A DNA stretch of 43,176 bases from Mycobacterium sp. GA-0227b (lineage in GTDB: Bacteria > Actinomycetota > Actinomycetes > Mycobacteriales > Mycobacteriaceae): assembly GCF_001499855.1 (NCBI RefSeq), contig NZ_LQIK01000011.1, positions 1 through 43,176 of the forward strand, written 5' to 3'. Positions 16,160-24,262 of this stretch are shown here, piece after piece. Under the pieces are notes generated by a model. It saw only the letters and a list, made by a program, of their open reading frames with translations, searched no databases and was not told the DNA's origin. Within the stretch, counting starts at the first letter, position 1. Every line of letters starts with the position of its first letter. The translations under genes and the position numbers were made by a program.

Positions 16160-16984
16160 CTATTCGCCGGTGAACTGCGGCGGGCGCTTCGCCAATCTCG
16201 CCGAAACAGCTTCGCCGAGATCGCGAGACGGCAGGAACGCCGCATTCCACACGGCCACATAGCGCAGGCTCGCCGATATGGCCGAAATCCTTTGCTGGTC
16301 AAGCACATCCTTGATGCCTTGAACGATCAGCGGCGGATTGGCGGCGATCTCGGCGGCGGTGGCATGGGCGGCGGCCAGCGAGGCTTCGGCGTCCTCGAAC
16401 ACGTCGTTGACCAGGCCGATTTTCTCCGCACGCGCGGCATCAATGTCCTTGCCGGTCAGAGCCAGCTCCCGCAAGTGTCCGTCATTCAAAATGAGAGGCA
16501 GCCGGGCCAGGCTGCCGACGTCGGCGACCGCCGCCAGCTTCACCTCGCGGATGGAGAACTTGGCGTCAGCGCTGGCATAGCGGATATCCACCGCCGAGAT
16601 CAGGTCAACACCGCCGCCGATGCACCAGCCGTGCACCGACGCGATGGTGGGGGTGGGGCAGTCGGCGACGGCATTGATGGCCTTTTGCCAGCGCAGCACC
16701 TCGGCCCGAAAATCGGCACGCGGTCGAGCCAGCGCACCGTCGGCCATGACCGGGCCGATGATCGCAGCCATCGTCGACACATCCAGCCCGTAGCTGAAGT
16801 TGGCGCCCGATCCGGTGAGCACGATCGCCCGCACATCGCGATCGGCTCCCAGTGCGCCGAATACCGTGGGCATCTCCAACCAGAACTCCGGGCCCATGGT
16901 GTTGCCCTTGCCGGGTCCTATCAGCGTGACCTGCGCGACGTGATCCCGTATGTCGAGTTCGACGGATTCGTACGGCTGCTTCAT
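16160..16984 (-). CDS. Crotonase-family dienoyl-CoA isomerase-like protein
   Basis: A 274-residue crotonase. The first oxyanion-hole region is NFSYGLDVSTM, the second is SVHGWCIGGGVDLI. The segment REVKLAAVADVGSLARLP matches the pattern of delta3,5-delta2,4-dienoyl-CoA isomerases, whose catalytic Glu and Asp lie in E-V-x-x-G/A-x3-D-V-G. Length and sequence recall M. tuberculosis EchA21; that is from memory, not a search. It would move double bonds in an unsaturated acyl-CoA during beta-oxidation. The start at ATG 16984 lies 10 nt after the stop of BVMO-3. It is the last gene of a probable four-gene operon led by BVMO-2 and promoter P5. Confidence 0.88.
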   Translation of the reverse strand: MKQPYESVELDIRDHVAQVTLIGPGKGNTMGPEFWLEMPTVFGALGADRDVRAIVLTGSGANFSYGLDVSTMAAIIGPVMADGALARPRADFRAEVLRWQKAINAVADCPTPTIASVHGWCIGGGVDLISAVDIRYASADAKFSIREVKLAAVADVGSLARLPLILNDGHLRELALTGKDIDAARAEKIGLVNDVFEDAEASLAAAHATAAEIAANPPLIVQGIKDVLDQQRISAISASLRYVAVWNAAFLPSRDLGEAVSARLAKRPPQFTGE

Positions 16985-16994
16985 CCTCAGTGGG

Positions 16995-18536
16995 TCACCC
17001 CGTCAGGATGTAGTCGCGGTCGTGTGGCTCGGTCAGCATGCTGGTCAGCCGTTTGCGGTCGAATGGCCACAGATCGATGTGGTTATCCTCGCCGAAATAC
17101 CACGAGTTGCAGCCGGTGTTCCACACCGTCGGACCCATTGCCTCGGCGACATCGTCGGCGAAGCGGCAGGTGGCTTCCTCGGTGATCTCGACGGTCGTGA
17201 CCTCGCGGTCGCGGAATCGTCGCAGCCATGCGGTGATGTAGCGGGCGGTCAGTTCGGCGACGTGTTGCAGTGACATCGATCCGTAAGGGGAGTTGGGGCC
17301 GAGAACGGTGAACAGATTGGGAAATCCGGGGATTAAGGTCGTCGCCCAGGCCCGGGGACCCTTCGCCCAGGCGTCGTCGATTGAGATGCCATCGCGTCCA
17401 CGCAGCTTCATCGGGCGCATGTAGTTGTGCGGCTGAAAGCCGGTGGCCAGCACTATCGCGTCGAGATCATGATGGGCGCCGTCAGCAGTGCGTATTCCGG
17501 TCGGGGTTACCGCGGTGATGGCCTCGGTAACTAAACCGGCGTTCGGCTTGCTGATCGCGCGGTAGTAGCTGGAGGAAATTACCTGTCGTTTGCAGAGCGG
17601 TTCGTAGTCGGGTGTGAGTCGGTCGCGAAGATCCTTGTCTCGTACCTGCATTCGCAGGCACGACCGGACGCCCCCCTGAATTAGCCGTCGCCGCCAGGTC
17701 GGTCGGGTCACTAGGTCGACGGCGAAGTCGGAACCGACGCGTTGCATCGCGTCCACCATCCGCTCGAGTCCAGGCAGCGACCGCAGCAGCCGGCTGATGA
17801 CGCGTGGCTGCCGCACTCCCATCGGCATCCACATCACCCACTGCGGCGTGCGGGTGAAATGCGTGATGTGCGCCGCGTCGGGTTGCAGCGCCGAAAAGAC
17901 CTGAACGCCGGTCGATCCGGTGCCGATCACCCCTAGCCTTTTGCCGGCTGTGTCGATGGGGGTCCAGCGTGCGGTATGCACCACGGGCCCGGCGAACGAT
18001 TCCAGGCCGGGAATGTCGGGGACGAAGGGGTGGTGCAGCACACCGGTGGCTGCGACGAGGAAGTCGGCGTCGAATTCGTCGCCGTCGGCCGTGGACACTC
18101 GCCATCGGTTGTCGACGAATGCCGCGGAGGTGGCCTCACATCCCAGCCTCAAGTGCGTACCGAGCCGGAGACGTTCGACGACGTCGCGGTGATACCGCTG
18201 GATCTCCTGACCAGTGGGAAAAAGGCTGCTCCAGTCGGGCTTCGGCGCGAAGGCGAATTGATAGGCGTGCGATACGAAGTCACATCTCAGACCGGGATAG
18301 TGGTTCCAAAACCAGACCCCACCGACGTCGGAACCCTTTTCCAGAATCAGGAAGTCATCGAAGCCTGCCTCCTTTAGCGCGTGAGCCACGGTGATGCCGG
18401 CCATACCGGCGCCGATAATCACGACGCGAGGTTCCCGCCACTGCGGCTTCGTGTCGGCAATGCTCGTTTCGGTCATTTCGGCGCTCAAATCGCGATCATC
18501 AGGGTGGGCTTCGCAGCTCGGTGGGTCGAACCTCAT
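16995..18536 (-). CDS. FAD-dependent Baeyer-Villiger-type monooxygenase (BVMO-3)
   Basis: Class B flavoprotein monooxygenase, 513 residues from ATG 18536. Motifs: IIGAGMAG (FAD), fingerprint FAGPVVHTARW, GVIGTGSTG (NADPH) and VLATGFQPHNYMRP. It is clearly diverged from BVMO-1 and BVMO-2. The start is ambiguous. ATG 18536 overlaps the SDR stop as ATGA, which favours translational coupling. ATG 18476 gives 493 residues and places the Rossmann motif about 22 residues from the N-terminus, which is more typical. The two starts are separated by good coding sequence. Three BVMOs in one cluster suggest successive or alternative ring oxidations of a polycyclic substrate. Confidence 0.88.
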   Translation of the reverse strand: MRFDPPSCEAHPDDRDLSAEMTETSIADTKPQWREPRVVIIGAGMAGITVAHALKEAGFDDFLILEKGSDVGGVWFWNHYPGLRCDFVSHAYQFAFAPKPDWSSLFPTGQEIQRYHRDVVERLRLGTHLRLGCEATSAAFVDNRWRVSTADGDEFDADFLVAATGVLHHPFVPDIPGLESFAGPVVHTARWTPIDTAGKRLGVIGTGSTGVQVFSALQPDAAHITHFTRTPQWVMWMPMGVRQPRVISRLLRSLPGLERMVDAMQRVGSDFAVDLVTRPTWRRRLIQGGVRSCLRMQVRDKDLRDRLTPDYEPLCKRQVISSSYYRAISKPNAGLVTEAITAVTPTGIRTADGAHHDLDAIVLATGFQPHNYMRPMKLRGRDGISIDDAWAKGPRAWATTLIPGFPNLFTVLGPNSPYGSMSLQHVAELTARYITAWLRRFRDREVTTVEITEEATCRFADDVAEAMGPTVWNTGCNSWYFGEDNHIDLWPFDRKRLTSMLTEPHDRDYILTG

Positions 18537-19396
18537 ACGCCCGACCAGGGTTTCATCTTGAGGAAACCACCGGCGTCGACCAGAAGCTGTTGGCCGGTTA
18601 TATAGCGGGAGGCGTCGCTGGCAAGAAAAACCACGGCCTCGCTGATGTCCTCGGGTTCGATATACGGAATTGGCATCGCCTGAATAACCGAGAACGCCGC
18701 TTCTGCGTCCTCGCGGGTCGGTTGCTGCAGATCGGGCCGAAACGCTCGATACATCGGCGGGCTGTGCAGCATGTCGGTATTGCAATTCGTCGGGTGGATC
18801 GCATTCATCCGAATTGACTTGGGCGCAAGCTGTAGAGCGAAGTCGTTGACGTAGTGCGCGACAAGCTGCTTGGCGAAGGCGTATCCGGCACCACCCGGAC
18901 CGGCGTTGAAACCGCCACTGTTCATCGACGCCAGGAACCCTGCTAACGATCCCGTTGCGATGATCGACGCGCCGGCTTTTAGATGTTTGAGGCTCGCGTG
19001 TACCAGGTTGATCACGCCGACTAAGTTCACGTCGACGGCGTCGGCGAAGGCCTGCGGTGGTAGGCCCGTCGTCATTGGTGCGATCCCCGCATTGGCGACC
19101 AGGATGTCGAGATGGCCGAATTCAGCGACACCCCTGTCGATCGCTGCGGACAGGGCTGGCCGGTCGCGGACGTCGGCGATCTCAGCCAGCACACGCTGGC
19201 CCTCTTTTTCGACGAGCCGCGCGGTCTCGTCGAGATCCTCAGTCCGGGCAAGCGGGTACTCGTTGGTTTCGATGTCGGCGCACAGATCCACTGCGATGAT
19301 GTCGGCGCCTTCGGCGGCAAGCATCCGCGCATGGGAGCGCCCCATACCGCGCGCCGCTCCGCTGATCAACGCCACCTTGCCGTTCAACCTGCCCAT
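18533..19396 (-). CDS. Mycofactocin-coupled-type SDR oxidoreductase
   Basis: A 287-residue SDR with the traits of the mycofactocin-dependent subfamily (TIGR03971 type). These are the cofactor loop SGAARGMGRSHA (residues 12-23), an extended loop after the second strand (DLCADIETNEYPLARTEDL) that in characterised relatives keeps NAD from exchanging, and the C-terminal Gly-rich ending ITGQQLLVDAGGFLK. The catalytic Tyr and Lys are in GYAFAKQ. Enzymes of this class pass electrons from an alcohol to mycofactocin rather than to free NAD. The start is ATG 19396 with AGAAAGGA upstream; a longer form would lack family similarity. It lies between BVMO-2 and BVMO-3, so it probably supplies the ketone substrate of a monooxygenase. 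Confidence 0.88.
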   Translation of the reverse strand: MGRLNGKVALISGAARGMGRSHARMLAAEGADIIAVDLCADIETNEYPLARTEDLDETARLVEKEGQRVLAEIADVRDRPALSAAIDRGVAEFGHLDILVANAGIAPMTTGLPPQAFADAVDVNLVGVINLVHASLKHLKAGASIIATGSLAGFLASMNSGGFNAGPGGAGYAFAKQLVAHYVNDFALQLAPKSIRMNAIHPTNCNTDMLHSPPMYRAFRPDLQQPTREDAEAAFSVIQAMPIPYIEPEDISEAVVFLASDASRYITGQQLLVDAGGFLKMKPWSGV

Positions 19397-19535
19397 CGTC
19401 GGTCCTTTCTCCCACTCCAGTAGGTTGAGATTCAATGTTGTTCGCGCAGGCCGGACCGAGTGTTGGCCGTTGGGCTCCATTGCACCTCTCACGACGCTGG
19501 GCCGTTGCCGTAGAGATCATGAGCTTTGACGGTAT

Positions 19536-21017
19536 CTAGGCAGTGAACCGGTAGTCGTCGAGATTGAAATGCCTGCTGCGCCAGTAAGCCTCGAGCGTGG
19601 TGGAGGGCCGTATCGGCACGTCGCCGTTCTTGTCGAAGTAGTAGCTGTTGGCCAGCTGGCAGCTATCCTGCCAGAATGCCTGGCGGTGCCGCTTACGCAT
19701 CATTTCGGCGAAGTAGCGGTCGTTGGCCTCCTCGGTGACCTCGACGCGGGTTGCGCCGTCGCGGCGGGCCCGCTTCAGGCAGCGCACGATGTGGCGACTC
19801 TGGGCCTCGATCAACGCGAAATACGACGACCCGACATAGCTATACGGGCCGAACACGTGAAACAGGTTCGGAAAGCCCGGAACGCTGGCACCCTCATAAG
19901 CCTGCAGCCGATGCTCGCTCCAGAACCGGCTCAGCGACCGGCCACCACTCCCGGTGACCGCAAATGTGGGCATGCTGTTGTCAAGGTCCAATACATTAAA
20001 GCCGGTCGCCAGCACCAGCACGTCGATCTCGTGGTTCGCACCATCGGTAGTGGCCACCGCCGAGGACGTGATCTTGTCGATCGGCTCGATCACCAACCGC
20101 ACATTGTCGCGGTTGAACGTCGACAGATAGCCGTTGTGCATGCCCGGCCGTTTACAGCCCATCGCATAACGCGGCGTGAGCTTTTCGCGCACCACCGGGT
20201 CCTTGACCTGCCAGCGCAGATAGGCCCGCGCGACCCGCTCCATCCACCTCGCTAGCGGCAACACCGTGAAATAGTGCGCCGGAATCGCAAAGGTCGCCTC
20301 GACGTAAGCCTGGCTGACCCACCGTTGAATTGCCTTGCCGCCCGGCAGGCGCATCAACCAGCGCGCCAACGCCGGCATCGGCACATCGGGTTTGGGGAAA
20401 CACCAGATCGCTCTGCGCTGAAAGACGGTGAGCTCCTTGACGATCGGCGCGATCTCGGGAATCACCTGGATGGCGGACGCGCCGGTGCCGATGACGCCGA
20501 CCCGCTTGCCAGTGAGGTCTTGGGTGTGGTCCCAGCGCGCGGTATGCATGGTGATGCCGCCGAACGAGTCGACACCGTCGATGTCAGGCAACTTGGGCAC
20601 CGTCAGCACCCCGCTGGCGTTCACCAGAAACCGCGCGGTGATCTCCCCGCCCGGATCGGTCTGCACCCGCCACAGCGCGTGCTCGTCGTCAAACGCGGCG
20701 GCCAACACCTTGGTGTTGAACCGGATCTTGGAGCGGATGCCGTACTTGTCCACGCAATGATCGGCATAGGCCTTCAGCTCGTTGCCCGGTGCATAGGTCC
20801 GCGACCAGTCCGGGCGCTGCTCAAAGGAGAACTGGTAGGAAAACGACGGAATGTCCACGGCGATCCCGGGATAGTTATTCCAGTGCCAAGTCCCCCCGAC
20901 ACCGTCGCCGGCCTCGATCACCAGATAGTCACCGAAGCCGGCCTCCTCGAGTTTGATCGCCGTGCCGATGCCGGAGAATCCGGCACCGACAACGACGGTG
21001 TGGTAGTCGGGCCTCAT
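19536..21017 (-). CDS. FAD-dependent Baeyer-Villiger-type monooxygenase (BVMO-2)
   Basis: Class B flavoprotein monooxygenase of 493 residues, paralogue of BVMO-1. It has GAGFSGIG at 11-18, fingerprint FGGITMHTARWD at 152-163 and GTGASA at 177-182, then VLATGFNVLDLDNSMP in the C-terminal half. Codons 1-201 are nucleotide-identical to BVMO-1. Beyond that the two differ at many positions, concentrated around the residues after FQRRAIWCFPKPDV that help shape the substrate side. The ATG at 21017 is preferred: GGAGG lies 8 nt upstream, while the in-frame GTG at 21026 lies against that site. Leader ORF L3 ends just upstream. It is the first gene of the probable operon BVMO-2, SDR, BVMO-3, crotonase, with a 139-bp gap before the SDR. 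Confidence 0.92.
   Translation of the reverse strand: MRPDYHTVVVGAGFSGIGTAIKLEEAGFGDYLVIEAGDGVGGTWHWNNYPGIAVDIPSFSYQFSFEQRPDWSRTYAPGNELKAYADHCVDKYGIRSKIRFNTKVLAAAFDDEHALWRVQTDPGGEITARFLVNASGVLTVPKLPDIDGVDSFGGITMHTARWDHTQDLTGKRVGVIGTGASAIQVIPEIAPIVKELTVFQRRAIWCFPKPDVPMPALARWLMRLPGGKAIQRWVSQAYVEATFAIPAHYFTVLPLARWMERVARAYLRWQVKDPVVREKLTPRYAMGCKRPGMHNGYLSTFNRDNVRLVIEPIDKITSSAVATTDGANHEIDVLVLATGFNVLDLDNSMPTFAVTGSGGRSLSRFWSEHRLQAYEGASVPGFPNLFHVFGPYSYVGSSYFALIEAQSRHIVRCLKRARRDGATRVEVTEEANDRYFAEMMRKRHRQAFWQDSCQLANSYYFDKNGDVPIRPSTTLEAYWRSRHFNLDDYRFTA
20414..21017 (-). repeat. Identity tract shared with 13405-14008
   Basis: The partner of the BVMO-1 tract: the same 201 codons with no difference seen, followed by an abrupt change to diverged sequence at 20411-20412. 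Confidence 0.85.
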
Positions 21018-21022
21018 CACGG

Positions 21023-21163
21023 TCACCTCCGTCCGCCCACGTGCACACCGCGCCCGGTCCGCAGGGTCAGCGCCTCCACGTCAGCCAATCCACAGTGTGC
21101 GCTCACGGCTCTGCTACCCCTACTACCCACTCGGGATGGCAGGTCGGTCAAGCCCGTCCTCAT
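21023..21163 (-). CDS. Conserved short leader ORF L3 (46 codons)
   Basis: Begins MRTGLTDLPSRVGSRGSR and ends with TGA at 21023-21025, 5 nt before the BVMO-2 ATG. Shine-Dalgarno GAGGAG lies at 21170-21175 on the minus strand, 6-7 nt upstream of its ATG. L2 and L3 share LTDLPSRVG exactly, but their downstream halves differ in sequence and length, so only the first dozen codons look constrained. Confidence 0.5.
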   Translation of the reverse strand: MRTGLTDLPSRVGSRGSRAVSAHCGLADVEALTLRTGRGVHVGGRR

Positions 21164-21201
21164 TGGTTCGCTCCTCACAGACCGACGTACCGGCCGGAAT
21201 A

Positions 21202-21249
21202 CTTATCGAACGTACGCTTAATCATATGGTACCGTAGCCCTGGTGTCTA
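21202..21249 (-). promoter_or_regulatory. Class A promoter-operator P5 (BVMO-2 operon)
   Basis: On the minus strand: -35 TAGACA (21249-21244), 17-nt spacer, -10 TATGAT (21226-21221), operator TTAAGCGTACGTTCGATAAG (21221-21202). This is the best -10 of the five. It drives L3, BVMO-2, the mycofactocin-type SDR, BVMO-3 and the crotonase. Confidence 0.83.
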
Positions 21250-21400
21250 TGCGCCAGGTAGGGTCCGCCGGTGAAGTCATTCTGGCGGCATTGGCGGGCT
21301 CGCACCTATCACGTAAGGGGCTGCCCGTGGACTCGGGAAGGCGCTGTTGGCTTCGGCTGGTCAATGTGTCCGATTTAGGGACTGCGCGCACGGGACAACT

Positions 21401-22216
21401 TTGAGCGACGCCGAGATCGATCCGGGGGAAATCGCGAAGTGGGATCCCGAATTCACTGAACGCGTGATCGGGGTTTTGCGACGGTTCGTCAAGCTGTATT
21501 ACCGGTCGGAGGTGTACGGCCTGGACAACATCTCGCCCGCGGGCGGCGCACTTGTGGTCTCCAACCACTCCGGTGGGATGCTTCCGATGGACGTCCCGAT
21601 CCTCGCTGTCGACTTCTACGAGACGTTTGGCTATGGCCGGCCGATCCACACCTCAGTCACGACATACTCTTCGTGGGGCCGCTGGCGAACTTGCTGCTGC
21701 GCACTGGCTACATCCGGGTCAATCCCGAGAACGCGGTTGAAGCGCTGCGCTCCGGTCACCTGGTGGTGGTGTTCCCCGGCGGTGACTACGACGCGATGCG
21801 GCCTACGGTGTCGGAGAACATGATCGACTTCGATGGCCGGAAGGGCTACGTCAGGACCGCGATCGAGGCAGGGGTGCCGATCGTGCCGGCGGTGTCGATC
21901 GGCGGGCAGCAAAGCCAGTTCTTCCTGGTTCGCGGAGCCGGACTGGCGAAGCGGCTCGGTTCATCACACGTGCGGCCCGCATGAAAGTCGTGCGGTCACT
22001 ATCGGATTCCCGTTCGGAGTCAGCCTTTTTGGCGTCTTGCCGCCCAACCTTCCGCTGCCCACCAAGATCGTCACTGAGGTGCTGGAGCCCATCGACATCG
22101 CTGCGCGATTCGGCGAGAACCCTGATGTCGCGGTGGTCGACGCACATGTGCGCGAAGTGATGCAAAAAACACTCAACGGGCTGGCGCGCAAGCGCCGGCT
22201 GCCGGTCCTGGGCTGA
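21401..22216 (+). pseudogene. Lysophospholipid acyltransferase (PlsC-like), frameshifted
   Basis: Glycerolipid acyltransferase resembling M. tuberculosis Rv1428c. Frame 1 reads IAKWDPEFTERVIG, YGLDNISPAGGALVVSNHSG (the NHxxxxD block, continuing GMLPMD) and HTSV. Near 21665 the frame changes to DILFVGPLANLLLRTGYIRV, then VVVFPGGDYD (the second acyltransferase block) and VPIVPAVSIGGQQSQFFL. Near 21975 it changes again to VTIGFPFGVSLFGVLPPNLP and ends LNGLARKRRLPVLG. The putative start is TTG 21401; no good ribosome site is visible. The two frame changes look like single-base indels. It runs into a FadD12-like pseudogene, matching the known neighbour pair. Confidence 0.85.
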
Positions 22217-22219
22217 ACC

Positions 22220-23901
22220 ATGGGACTGCGCAGCCGTCTAGAGAACATGGCCGGCGTGATGGCCACCATGCGCCGCCGCGGGTGATCGCGCCGATGTGAC
22301 CCGACAAATACCTGCGGATCGCGGCGGCAATGCGTCGCGAAAACCTGGCGGCCACCTCCGGTTTCGCGTCGTCCACCCAGCGCTGTCCGGACCGGTCCGG
22401 GCTCGTCGACGAACTCGGCACGTACGTGGCAGCAGCTCGACGAGCGCGCCGACGCATTCGGCGCGGCCCTGCAGGCACTGCCCGGGGGGCAGCCGAAAAC
22501 CATTGGCATCATGTGCCGTAACCATCGCGGATTCGTCGACGCGCTGGTCGCGGCCAACCGCATCGGTTCCGACGCGCTGCTGCTGAACACCTCGTTCGCT
22601 GGCCCAGCGCTGGCGGAAGTCATGGACCGCGAATGTGCCGACGCGGTGGTCTACGACGAGGAGTTCACCGAGACGGTAGACCGTGCCCTGGCCGAGAAGT
22701 CGGACGCAATAAGGATCGTCGCGTGGACCGACGAACCGCCGGCGCACGATCTAACCGTCGACAAAATGATCGACACGCACGCTGGCCGACTTCCCAAGCG
22801 CGCCAAGCAGAAGGGCAGAACGATACTGCTCACCTCGGGCACCACCGGCATACCGAAGGGCGCGAAGCTGGCCGGCGGTGACCCGAGCGTCGTGAAGAAC
22901 ATCCTTGACCGGACGCCGTGGCGAGCCGAGGAAACCACGGTCGTCGTCGCACCCATGTTTCACGCCTGGGGGTTTTCGCAGCTGATCTTCGCGACGATGA
23001 TGGCGTGCACGATCGTGACCCGCCGCAAATTCGACCCGGAAGCGACGCTCCAGCTGATTGATCGGCACCGCGCGACCGGACTTTGCGTCGTTCCGGTGAT
23101 GTTCGACCGGATCATGGACTTGCCCGACGATGTGCGAAAGCGCTACAGCTGCAGATCGTTACGGTTTGCCGCGGCATCCGGGTCGCGGATGCGGCGCGAC
23201 GTCCTGACGAAGTTCATGGACCAGTTCGGCGATGTGGTCTACAACAACTACAACGCGACCGAGGCGGGCATGATCGCGACCGCTACGCCCGGCGATCTGC
23301 GCGCGGCTCCCGACACCGCAGGCAAACCCGCCGAGGGAACCGAAATTCGCATCCTGAACGAGAACTTCACGGAGTTGCCCCCTGGTGAAGTGGGCCAAAT
23401 CTATGTACGCAGTGGCTCTCAATTCGAAGGCTATACCTCAGGCAAGAGCAAGAACTTTCACGACGGGTTCATGGCCTCGGGCGACATGGGCTATCTCGAC
23501 GAAGCCGGCCGGCTGTTCGTGGTCGGCCGCGACGACGAAATGATCGTCTCCGGAGGCGAAAACGTCTATCCGATCGACGTGGAGGTGGCGCTTTTGGCTC
23601 ATCCCGAGGCTGCCGAAGCGTCGGTGATCGGCGTGGACGACGAGCAGTACGGTCAGCGGCTGGCCGCCTTCGTCGTGTTGCAACCCCGCGCATCGGCACC
23701 CCGGAAGCGCTCAAACAGCATGTCCGACAAGGCCTGGCCAACTACAAGGTGCCGCGCATGATCGAGGTGCTCGACGAACTCCCCCGCAGCAGCACCGGTA
23801 AGATTCTGCGCAACGAGCTGCGGGCCCGGGTTAGGAAAGGGCGCCAGCGTGCGCTAGCTGGCGACTGTGGCTGGGGCCATTGCGGTGTGGACCCTGGTTA
23901 A
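22220..23901 (+). pseudogene. FadD12-like acyl-CoA ligase, decayed at both ends
   Basis: Fatty-acyl-CoA ligase. The ATG at 22220 (MGLRSRLENMAGVMATMRRR) is followed by a frame change near 22282, and in the new frame by a TGA at 22297-22299. The reading PDKYLRIAAAMRRENLAATS follows, and near 22430 it returns to the starting frame at WQQLDERADAFGAALQALPG. The body from about 22440 to 23690 is open, with ILLTSGTTGIPKGAKLAG, NNYNATEAGMIATATPGDL and GRDDEMIVSGGENVYPIDVE. Near 23690 a further shift is needed to read LKQHVRQGLANYKVPRMIEV and STGKILRNELRARV, with the catalytic Lys. Three frame changes plus a nonsense codon make inactivity likely. Gene order with PlsC and WS/DGAT fits the Rv1428c-Rv1427c-Rv1425 region. 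Confidence 0.87.
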
Positions 23902-24262
23902 CTGGTCGGAAAGCCCAGCAGCAGCGCAGATTTCGCTGAATGCCCGGATCATCGCGTCGGCTACTTCATGGGGTTCGTCGACGGTGCGGTCGTCGGTGAT
24001 CACCGAGATGTTCAGTTGATCGACGTAGCTCCACACCGTGATGTTCATCCCCACCCCGGCCAACGGCGGCCCGACCGAATAGATTTCGCTGATCGTTGCG
24101 CCGCCCAGGTGGCTGCGCTCGCGGGGCCCGGGCACATTCGAGATAGCCACGTTCATCAACTTGCTCTGCGCCTCGCGATTTGACAGCCAGCGAAATGGCG
24201 CCGGAGCCACCGGCGGCGGCAGATAAGCCACCCACGATGCGAGGACCGTCCGGCGCCAGTAT
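23854..24262 (-). pseudogene. Wax ester synthase/diacylglycerol acyltransferase, 3' fragment
   Basis: C-terminal part of a WS/DGAT-family protein. The text SKLMNVAISNVPGPRERSHL is the family's conserved 'SNVPGP' block, followed by GPPLAGVGMNITVWSYVDQL and NISVITDD. About 135 residues remain, from WRRTVLASWVAYLPPP to TAMAPATVAS with TAG at 23854-23856. The N-terminal acyltransferase half, including HHxxxDG, is absent. The upstream border at about 24262 abuts a kinase fragment on the same strand, so a deletion fused the two. The orientation, convergent with the FadD12-like gene, is as in M. tuberculosis around Rv1425-Rv1427c, but the lipase expected between them (lipO) is missing. Confidence 0.85.
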
